A DNA stretch of 30,904 nt from positions 1-30,904 of the IMG/VR virus record IMGVR_UViG_3300005531_000024. The stretch is one strand, 5' to 3'. Of this stretch, positions 6,088 to 15,800 are shown piece after piece (the first letter of the stretch is position 1; the number at the start of each line of letters is the position of its first letter). Below the pieces are notes generated by a model. It worked only from the letters and a program-made list of their open reading frames with translations, did no database searches and was not told the origin of the DNA. The translations under genes were made by a program, and so were the position numbers. This stretch comes from a virus.

Positions 6088-6137
6088 GCATTCAAGCATT
6101 CAAGCATTCAAGACTGTCTGAATACTTGAATGCTTGC
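6088..6137. repeat. Iterons and hairpin downstream of the partition genes
   Basis: Three exact copies of GCATTCAA (6088-6111) are followed by an 8-nt gap region and the inverted form TGAATACTTGAATGCTTGC (6119-6137). The halves can pair with about 17 bp and one mismatch. The units are the same iteron found upstream of parA, in the opposite orientation first. Lying between convergent genes, the hairpin may also limit read-through. Confidence 0.7.
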
Positions 6138-6140
6138 GGT

Positions 6141-6431
6141 TTAAACTGATGCTTTGGTTGGTGCGACTTTCTCTTTAAACAGCTTGCCAGCAGAAAAAGC
6201 TGGCACCTTGGTTGCTGGGATTTGAATCGGTTTCCCGGTAGAGGGATTACGTCCCTCCCGTGCCTGCCGCTCTCTAGATTCAAACGTACCGAAACCCACC
6301 AAGGTCACTTTGTCCCCAGTTGACACCGTTTCGATGATGGCATCGACGGCTGCGCTGAGAATTTCGTCTGCTTGCTTTTTGGTAACCGAAGCCTTTGCCA
6401 CGATCGCATCAACTAATTCAGCTTTGTTCAT
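6141..6431 (-). CDS. hup: HU-family nucleoid protein
   Basis: The 96-residue product is a full-length HU/IHF-family DNA-bending protein. The N-terminal helices (MNKAELVDAIVAKASVTKKQADEILSAAV...) are followed by GDKVTLVGFGTFESRER (39-55), the arm motif GRNPSTGKPIQIPA (60-73, with the RNP intercalation tip at 61-63) and the closing FSAGKLFKEKV helix. HU proteins bend DNA and help build replication, partition and packaging complexes. It converges on parAB and shares the iteron-containing interval. A plasmid- or phage-borne HU next to a centromere suggests help in shaping the partition complex. A 13-bp piece of the upstream palindrome lies in its TGDKV coding segment, which may be coincidence. 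Confidence 0.95.
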   Translation of the reverse strand: MNKAELVDAIVAKASVTKKQADEILSAAVDAIIETVSTGDKVTLVGFGTFESRERQAREGRNPSTGKPIQIPATKVPAFSAGKLFKEKVAPTKASV

Positions 6432-6508
6432 ATCAACTCTAGAACGCTACAGCCTTGATTTTAGGCAGTACGTGGCACTTTGAAACGATTGCTTACGGTG
6501 AAGTCAGA

Positions 6509-6772
6509 TCAATAACACAGTCGTTCAACATTTGCGTGCGCGTCCTGGAGCGCATAAACGTGGGATTGTGTTTTGGTGACGGTTGCGGCTACGTCGGAGC
6601 TGTCAAATCGAGGCGTATCTGCTTCTTCTGCTTTCAGCATGTCTTTTGCTTGCCCGCACGTCCAGGGACGACCGACCCAATAACCACAACTGCTAAACGT
6701 CAGCAGCACAAAGCCAATAATTAGCCCAATTCGAAGACGCTGAATCGACTTGGGTACAGAAGATCCGTTCAC
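6509..6772 (-). CDS. Small membrane-anchored protein or lipoprotein
   Basis: The 87-residue frame starts with GTG at 6772, and AAGGAGG lies ten bases upstream, the best Shine-Dalgarno in this part of the window. The basic N-terminus (KSIQRLRI) is followed by the hydrophobic stretch GLIIGFVLLTFSSC, a signal anchor or signal peptide ending in a weak lipobox (FSSC). The rest is soluble, with one further Cys pair (WTCGQ, ERLCY). The size would fit a spanin subunit, but it lacks a clear coiled coil or Pro-rich stretch and no endolysin is nearby. It is followed by HU on the same strand and is divergent from the tape measure gene. An open frame on the opposite strand (6455-6724) is a shadow. Confidence 0.65.
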   Translation of the reverse strand: MNGSSVPKSIQRLRIGLIIGFVLLTFSSCGYWVGRPWTCGQAKDMLKAEEADTPRFDSSDVAATVTKTQSHVYALQDAHANVERLCY

Positions 6773-6791
6773 TACAATTTGCCCTCCTTGC

Positions 6792-6830
6792 GTTCCTACT
6801 TAATTTGCCCAGTTGCCTCTTTGTAGGAAC
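6792..6830. promoter_or_regulatory. Inverted repeat between divergent genes
   Basis: GTTCCTAC (6792-6799) and GTAGGAAC (6823-6830) form a perfect 8-bp inverted repeat with a 23-bp spacer, between the minus-strand gene at 6772 and the tape measure gene at 6860. The right arm carries the GTAGGAAY box also seen before the pilin gene. It may be a pair of outward promoter elements or a regulator site. Confidence 0.45.
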
Positions 6831-6859
6831 TCTACTCTGCACGGTTTTGGGCGTTCGGG

Positions 6860-9800
6860 ATGAGTGAAGTCGTTGGCAGTGCTGCGATTGAGTTGCAGTT
6901 AGATCGGAGTCGATTCAATCGTGATCTGCGCGATCTAGAGACGCTAGCGCTGAAGCCGATCGCGTTGGGGGTGAATCTCAACCTTCAGCAACTTGAACGC
7001 CAGCTTAAGGGAATCGCTCTTAATCCACTCACTGTAGGGCTACGTGCCGATACTAGCGCCCTAGAGAAACAGTTGCAGGCATTCAGTGCCACAGTTGTTG
7101 TCACCGCCAGACTGGATACGGCCGCAGCGGAACAGCAACTCAAACGCTTTGCAGGGGAACGGACTCTAAAGCTGTCGGCGCTGGTTGATGATAGCCAGCT
7201 CACGGCCCTCAACAAACATTTAGACCTCAAGCAAAGGCACTTTGCTCAAGTCAATGCCTATTTCAAAAGCTCCCCGCTAACACCGCGAGTTGATTTTCAG
7301 CAACTAGACGCCCTGGAGCGACGGCTGCAATCGTTCCAGACCAGTAGCTATAAAGTCACCATTGACGCACAGGTCAATGTCGCCGATCTGCGATCGCAGA
7401 TCGGCACCTTAGATGTGCCAGTGGTTCTCCGCTACGCCAATGCCCAACCCTTAGCAGCTCTGACCCAAAAGGTTGAGATTGACACGAAGGGCATTGAAGA
7501 CTCGCTGGGTAACAGCGTTGAACGAGCATTTCAGCGGGTTAAGGGTGGAGGATTACTCAGTGGATTAGGCAGTGTGCTGACGGCTCCGCTCAAGCTGGCA
7601 GGCGGCGCTTTGAGCACTACCTTGAGTGGTCTAACGCTAGGAGCCACCCAGGAAGTCTCGCGGAATTTGGGTAAGGGACTGTCTACCGCACTGGAAGGAG
7701 CACTGTCTAAGAGCGTTGGCAGTTCCGAACTGTTGGGGGAGAAGGTTGGGGGTGCAATCGGTTCTGCCGTAGTGCAGGAGTTTCAAACTCAAACTCAGAA
7801 CCTGGCTCAGGTACTGGAACAGCAGATCGACAAAATTCAGGACGGCAAACTACGAACCAAACTGCGAGAACAGCTTCAGTCAGTGGTTGAGCTGCCTGGG
7901 CAAGTTGGGCAAGCCGTTCAAGGGACGATCGGTCAAGACAATATCAATCGGGAAGGATTATTCCAGCGGGGGCAGCGTAGGCAGACGGAGCAAGCCAAAA
8001 CTCCTGTCTTGAGAGAGGAAGCAGTTACCGAATTTCGTGAATCGATCGCCACCAGCAAAAGTGTCGAAGCTCGCGCTACACAGAGCAAAGCCACATTAGA
8101 ACAGCAGATTGCCGTCAGACAGCGAGAGGTTGCAGAAGTAGGGCAACAATACGAGCAGCTCGCGATCGCCATTCAGAAAGCGGAGGCAGGCGGGGCTAAG
8201 GTTGCAGACATTGAACCATTAGCCGCTCAACTTAATGCCACAGCACAGGACTTTCAGCAGCTATCGCAGTCCCTCACTGCACTGGTACAGGCACGGGATA
8301 TTGCCACCAATGCCGTGCAAGAGGCAAAGCAGAAACGCCTTGCCGCACGACAACAACTCGATCAGGTTAGCCCGCAGCAACAGTCCAGGGCTTACGCCGA
8401 ACTGGCTCAAAGCACGCTTGGTGAAGCCTTTGATGCTGACAAACTGCCCAAATTAGTTGTTGACGAAGCGCGGCTTAAAGCCGTTGGCGCAGGGTCACTT
8501 TACGTCCCGGCTGAAAATGCCATCATCACGACCAACAAAATTTATGAGGCGGTCAAAAGCGCATCCCTAACGCAGCAACAGGCAGAGGTATTAGGGGAAG
8601 AGATTGCCCACGCTGAAGACTTCGATTTTGGGTCTTTCAAGGGCATCCAGGCAGCGAAAGATAGCCGTCCGATCGGGCGCAAAGTTACTCCTACAGCCGA
8701 AGAAGCAACCAGGTTTGCACCAGAGCTAGGGCGGTATGCACCCGAAAAACGAGAGGCAGAGCTAAACGCCAAAGTCAAGGGCGCAAGGGGGGCCGAAGAT
8801 TACCTGCAACGGCAGGATCGGCTGCAAGCAATCAGCGATGCCAGCGATGTGGCAGTTCAGGGTGAGAAGTTTACGGCTCCTGCACGCAAGGCGGTTTTCA
8901 AAGACGCACTGATCACCCTTAAACAAGAAGCCTCAAAGCGATTTGTGGAATCGGATGAGGCAATCGGCCAGTTCATCGACAGCTACAAAGAGTCGCTCAC
9001 CGAGATCGAATCAATTTCTCAAAGAGCGGCCCAATCGGCAGGCACGGCAACTCGCGAAGAAGTTGCTGCATTGCAGGAAGAAATGAACCAGGCGATCGGT
9101 TCCCTCAGCCACATCTTCGACCAGGTGCGAAGCGAGATTCAACGCGTGCAGGCGATCGCTCCTGAAGACGCACTCCAAGAGCGGCAGCAGGAACTTGCTG
9201 GACTGCTCAAGCAATTTAGTAAGAAAGAGCTAACGCCACTGGCGGAGCAATTTGGCGTCCAAGATGCTGGCTCTCTTAAGAAAAAGGAGCTAATTCAGCA
9301 GCTAACGACAACCGCTGACCCCAGGCAGTTAGAGCCAAAAGTTTTTGAACTGACTAGAACCAAAGCACAGCAGCAATTAGAGCGGCAGGAACAACGTGCG
9401 GCACTGGCTCAAACAGCCGGGGGCGTTGCCAGAGGAGCCGTTGAACTGGCAGGCGCGACAGCCAGCAAAGTCCAGGACATAGCAACCTCTGCACCTGTGC
9501 AAAATGCAGTACAGGCAGCAGGAACCGCAGGCAAGGCGCTATTGGCTGTTGGGAAGGTGGGTTATACCGTTGCGTCCGGCATGGAAGCCCTGGCGCTGGA
9601 TCTTGTTCCAGCCGGACGAGCAATCAAAGCGATCGCCCAACAAACGGTTGTGCCTGCCGCCTTGTTTGCGGGCGCAACGGCATTACTTCCCGGTGGTGCG
9701 AGTGTCGCAGCAGGGCTGAGTCATGTCGTTGGCGGAGTGGCATCGCCGTTACTCCATGCAGCCGGTGCAGGGGCAACCGACGCAGCAACGTCAGCGATCG

Positions 9801-12800
9801 CAGGTCATGTGCCTAATGCGTTTGGATTGGCGAACGGCATTACCACAGCGCTGACAGGGGCGATTGATAGTGCCGTTAACGCGGCCTCAGCCGGAGTGGC
9901 TCAGGCTGGTGCGGCCCTGCTGGGTGGCAAAGTCATTCAAACGGCTGCGGGTCGCACATTGGGTGGCGCAGCGCAAGCGGTTAACAATTTAGCAGCACTT
10001 CCTCCAACCCAGGCAAAAGCACTTCCTCCAGCACCGGCTAACACACCTGAGAGCGCCATTACCGCGTTGCCGCCGTCGCCTGCATCAGCTCAAAGCCCTC
10101 AAGTTGAAGTCGTATCGAGTCCCAGCGGCAAAGAACAGCGGTTTGAAGAACTCAATAGCCAGTATTCCGCCGCTGGTTTGCGCGAGATTGCCAAGCGCGT
10201 TGGTATTACCAGTTCACGGGCGAGGAGCCTGAAGAAAGAAGACCTGGCGCGCGAGTTAGCGTTTACTGACTTTGGCGTGTCGATCGACAAGGTATTAGCT
10301 GAAGTTGGTGACAGTGCGAAACTCAAAGCGTTTCAAGATGGGGCTAAAAGCGCGGCTGTGCCAACATTGCCAGCCTCAGCGCTCACGGCGATTCAAAAGT
10401 CGAATGACAAGATCAAGCAGCTTTACAAACAGTTCCAGGCGGCGCAGGGACAGGAACGCGTTGCGATCGCTCAAGCACTAGCAACGGCTTCGGATCAACA
10501 GGTTGCCGCAATTGAAGACGCATTCAAGCAATACCAGATTGAAGGCAGGACTGCCCAACAGCTCTCAGGTTTTCGGACACAGGCGATTCAAAAGTCGGAA
10601 GCACCCAGGGCAGAAGCACGTGACGTGGCACGCCAACAAATTCAGCAGACCCAACGTCAGGGCAGCACTTCACGAAACTTTCAAACCGTTAACGCTACAG
10701 TCGTCGATGTTTCCGCAGGCGATGACCTGAATGCAGCCAACTTGCTGGCATCGCTGCGTGAAGGTGGGCAAGCGGTCAACCGCGAACTGAGTGCTGCGAT
10801 CGAGCGATTTAATCAGGCACAACACAGCCTCGCCGAAACTATCGGACGCGAGGTTGCTCGCTTTGCTGAAATTGAACCAGAGGCAACGTTGCCGGCCACA
10901 CTGCAAAAAGCCGCGAACACTCCCAAAGGGCGAGATTTGCTGGTCAATACGGCAGGCTTTGCGGCATCGGTAGCAGGCAACCACTTTGGTGGGGCAGTTG
11001 GTGGAGCCGCAGGCGATTTGATTGGGGCGATCACGGCACGGCATGTCCTTTCAGGAGGACAGCACGGGCAGGGGGATGAGTTGTTCGGCGACCTGGCTGG
11101 ATTTGCGATCGGGAACGCTTCAGCCGCAGCATTGGGTGCTATTCCAGGGTTGGGCGGGGTGCCGCTCAAAGGAGCAGCAGTTGCACTGGCAGCCGTTCCT
11201 CAATTGAGCAAATTGCGGCAACGCATCCAGGGCCGGTTGGGAGAGGACGATGAAGCGAAGGCAAGCGGCGAAGATTTAGAGTCGGCCAATCTGGTTGGCG
11301 GTGCAACTGGGCTAAAACGCACTCTTACCAGCAAATCTCGACAGTTGCTTTCGCAGTTGGAGAAGCAACTTGGAGACACGATTGACAATCTAGCCCTGGC
11401 GCTCTCCAGCGATAAAGACTACGCCGGACATGCAGGCAAACAGGAGATTCGGGCACTCAATCAGCTCAACCAAACCGTTGAACGACTGCTAGAAGAACGT
11501 GGGGAGATCATCAACGAAACGTTTGATGCGGAGATGACTCGCGCCAATCAGGAGCTGCTGGAGATCGGGCAACGTATTGCCGCTAAGACCGCTGCTCGAC
11601 CTGACTTTGGGCTACTGGCAGACCGGGCGATTAATGACGGCACCCAGGCAAAGTCGCAGCAAGTCATTGGCGAAAACCAGCAAGATCTGCGAGCAAACAA
11701 ACGTCGCGCCTTTGAGTTAGAGCGCCAAACCGGGGAAGCGGCTGATCCAGGCTTAACACGCATTGAAGACCCGATCGCCGGTGATGACTTCAAGGGTGTG
11801 TTTAGCACCTTACGAAATGTCTTGAAAGGTGTTCAGGCTGATATTCGCGCCGCTGTTGCAAAGGATGCTGAAGCGCTGGCTGTTGAAAGCAAGAGCCTGT
11901 TGAACGATATCCGTACCGGCCAGGCGGTTGCAAAAGGATCGGGCGACAGAACCCAGGAAACGCGGCTACGAAAAGCAGGCGATCGCACTGAACGAGCCAT
12001 TGCTGGTTCGGAAGCCATTCTGGCAAAACCTGCTGCACAAGTGACCAGCAAAGATATTTCGGCACTGCAAGGGTTCAGCAAGGAGTTGCGGAGTGTCTAT
12101 GCACTGCTCGATCGTCCGGCACCTACTAATCCCGGTGGTTTAGCAACCCTATCTAACCTTTTAGAGAAAGCAAAAGGGGCTACCGCTGGATTTTTGGCTG
12201 GATTTGTGGGGCTGCAATTAGTGCAGTCGATCGGCTTCCAGGTTATTGGTTCAATCCAGCAGCTTTTCCAGGGGCTATCCGCCGATGCAATCAACGCATC
12301 CATCAAGTTGGACAACCTCAAAACAGCGCTCGATTTTTCTGTGGGGGGTGCTAGCCAGGGCACTCAGAGTCTGGAGTTTGTTCGCAAGACAGTGGCGGAC
12401 TTGGGGACGCCATTAGAATCATCTATTGAAGGTTTTAGCCAACTCTCGGCGGCAACACGGGGCACAGCCGCAGCGGGCAAAACGACCAAAGATGTCTTTT
12501 TAGGGATTGAGCAAGCTTCCACTGTGTTGGGGCTATCCGCTGAACAGACAGGTGGTTCCTTGTCAGCGCTGACCCAAATTGCGTCCAAAGGCTCCGTCCA
12601 GGCTGAGGAGCTACGGGGGCAATTAGGTGAACGCATTCCCGGAGCATTAGGCATTGCAGCACGAGCAATGGGGGTCACCGAGGCCCAGTTGAACAAGATG
12701 CTCGAAACGGGCTCTTTGCTGGCAGATGATTTTCTACCCCGATTCGGAAAGCAGCTACAAGCCGAATTTGGTGACGCAGCCAAAACGGCTGGCGACAATG

Positions 12801-15800
12801 CACAGAGCGCGATTTTCAGATTTCAAAACGCTTACCTAACCCTCCAGCAAACTGTTGGTAAGGAGTTGCAGCCAGGGTCAGTGGTTGGATTCAAAATCCT
12901 CACATCGGTGCTGCAAGGAGTGACAGCGATCGCGCCTGAGATCATTGCAGGGCTAACGGCGATCGCCCTCACCATTGGTGTCCAAACGGCACCCGCACTA
13001 TTTAAATTGATTGGTGATTTAATTCTCACCAAAGCAGCTACTGGCACTGCGATTGGAGGATTGCAATCGTTCTTTCAAACGCTCAACACCTCGAAAGCCG
13101 TCATTGGTGCTGTGGGCATTTTTGCGCTGATTGAATATTTCAGATTATTGTCCGAAACCATTAACACCGAGTTGGTGAAGTCGTTTGATGACTTAGCCGA
13201 TTCTGCCAAACGGGCGGCTGACAACTCAAAAGAGGTGAAACTTCCCGGACAACCAGAAAAACCGGACAACTCGAAGCAGGAGGCAAAAGAAGATGCCGAA
13301 AAGCCCGCGCCGTTAGCAGGACCATTAGACGTTTTGACCCGCGGCAATATTGATTTCAGCGATCCAAATCATCCCAAGCTTGTTGGCAGTAAAACGACCT
13401 TCCGCAACTTTGGCGATGTGGAGCGTGATCGCGTCGGTGGTGACATCGATAAATCAGTCAGTGAAACAGGTCAACTCCTATCTAAAGGTCGTGCTCGTCT
13501 CACAACCCTGGACACTAAAACCGGAGAAGGGGCTGATTTACAGGCGATTGATCAACAGCTTCAGAATGCTGAACAGCAGCGTAAGAGTCTGCAAGCCCAA
13601 GCGGAGCAAGACTATACCCGCAAAGGAAAGACCATTCCGGCGGCGCTTCAACAACAGCTTCAGGATGCCAACACTAACATTCAGAGCCTTGTGGACAAGC
13701 GCGGTGACGCAGCGAAGCCATTTACTGACGACCTGAACTCAGCTAATAAACTGATCGACGCTTACAAGTCAAAGTTGAAAGAGCTGGATGACCCCAAAAA
13801 TGAAGGGCATTTTGGCAATAAAGCTCAAACGGAGGAACGGCGTAAGCAGCTCCAGCAATCGCTCAAAGACGTCACCGACTTTAAGAATCAGGCTGAGGAA
13901 AAATTGGGGTCACTGAAGGTCGATCCCATTTTGGGTATGACCGACGGCTTCAGAAATTTGGCAGCAGCGATCGAGAGTGCCGAACGTGCAACGAAACTTT
14001 TCGTCAGTCAACAGAAAGATTTCATTCTCAAGGGTCAACTCAAAACGTTTGGTACCGATGAGGACGCGGCCCGCAGCGCCGCACTCAGCAATGCAATTTC
14101 CGACCGTCAGGGTATCCAACAAAATTTGGACAGTACTGATAAGGCATTGAAAGATGGCGGGACATTGCTTGATCGACCTGAAAACGAAGCCGCGTTGAGG
14201 GGGTTTGGCGTCAGTAAAGATAATTCGATTGAAGATATTAAAAAAGAGCTAGAAGCCACACCCCAAGACGATTCTGGAAAGGCCAAACGCACCTTGCTCC
14301 AGCAATTGTTGAACTTCAAGGAGTTGCAACAGAAGCGCGGTGATTTGCAGGTCAATTTGGACGAAGCTGATTTGAAGGTGCAGGATCAGGTTCAAACAAA
14401 TACACTGGCTGTGCTCGATCGCGATGCAACGAAGCGCGACCAGAAGCTCAAGCAGGATGACGATGCCCGTGCTGTTCCAGTGCGTCAGGCCAGCGCTGAC
14501 CTGGCACGAGACAAGGCCAATAACAAATTTTTCAGCGAGTCAGATGCCGCAGTAGCAGAAGCGGACATTGGCATTAAGACTGCTCAAAATCAAGCTACTT
14601 CAATCGATCAGAAGACCGACAACACGCAGCAGTCCTTGGAGGAGTTAAATGCCAAGAAAGACCAGCTCAGCGCTGAAGAGTTTAACAAGCGCCAACGTGA
14701 GTTGACGACACAGTTGGCAGACCTGCGCGTTGAAAAAGCTAACGCGGCGGCGACGGTGGAGGAGGCACTGGCAAAGAAGGTGGAAGCGACCAACCGTAGA
14801 ATCATTGAAGGGTTGGAGTTAGCCAATGCAAAAGCCGCCGCCGCTATTCAACTATCAGAAACTAACCAATCGACTGCGGTTAAGCGAAAATTCCTGGCAG
14901 CAGGGCTAACCGACGATGCCCAAAAGCAAGCTGATCTGGAACAAACCGGAGTAGATGAAAGAGCCACCCAGCAGCGTTCTCAGCTATTGCAAAAGGAGAT
15001 TGTTGACTATAAGCGAGCCGCCGCTGAAAAACGAATTTCTGGTAAAGAGCTAACGCAAAAATTGCTGGAGTTTAACCAGCAGTTAGCAGAGAGCAATGGC
15101 AAACTTGTAGATCTCCAAATCCAGCGCCAGAAACAGCTTCAGGACATTTACAACCGCGAAATTGATAAGCAAGTCAATGCCCAAAATCGCGCTGACAATG
15201 TGGCCATTCGTGGCTACGAGCGCCAGAAGGCAGCGATCGACCGTATTAACCAATCACTTGAAATCACTCGCAAATTAACGCAGAGCCGGGGTGATTTGCA
15301 GCAGGCGGTCGCTGCTTACAACCAGACAATCGCGCAAGGTGCGGCGGACAGTGCATCGAAAATCCTGGATCTCTTCAACAAATCGACCCAGGAACAGGAC
15401 CCAAATAAACAGGAAGGTTATCGAAAGATTTTACGTGCCCAGGGCTTTCAACCTTCTGGCGACGATGATACCGATCGGGAACGGTTACTTGACCAAAAGG
15501 AGGCGGCTGAAAAGAACCTTGCCGCCATTAAAGAAAGAGCGCTGCAAACCGAATATGCCATCAAACAACAGCTTCTAGAATTGGATCTCAAGCGCGATCG
15601 CTTGCAGGCAGAGCAGGCATATCGAGAGGCTCAAATTGCGGAGTTGAACGCGAAAAAGGATTTCACCAAGAGCACAGGAGAACTCAAGAAAGCCATTCAG
15701 AATGGCGATCCTGAAAAAATTGCTGAAGCGAAAGACAACCTGGATTCTTCTCTTCAAGCTTATGACTTAGCCAAGCAAAACACTGCTGGAGCGCAGGAAG

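Noticed and set aside
6455-6724. 89-residue plus-strand frame opposite the membrane-anchored protein
   Set aside because: The minus-strand frame has an excellent Shine-Dalgarno sequence and signal-peptide pattern; this one is Cys/Arg rich and lacks both.
12364-12798. 144-residue minus-strand frame, and similar frames within the tape measure gene
   Set aside because: They lie opposite the conserved tape measure domain and are rich in Ser, Pro and Ala, as expected from antisense reading of this composition.
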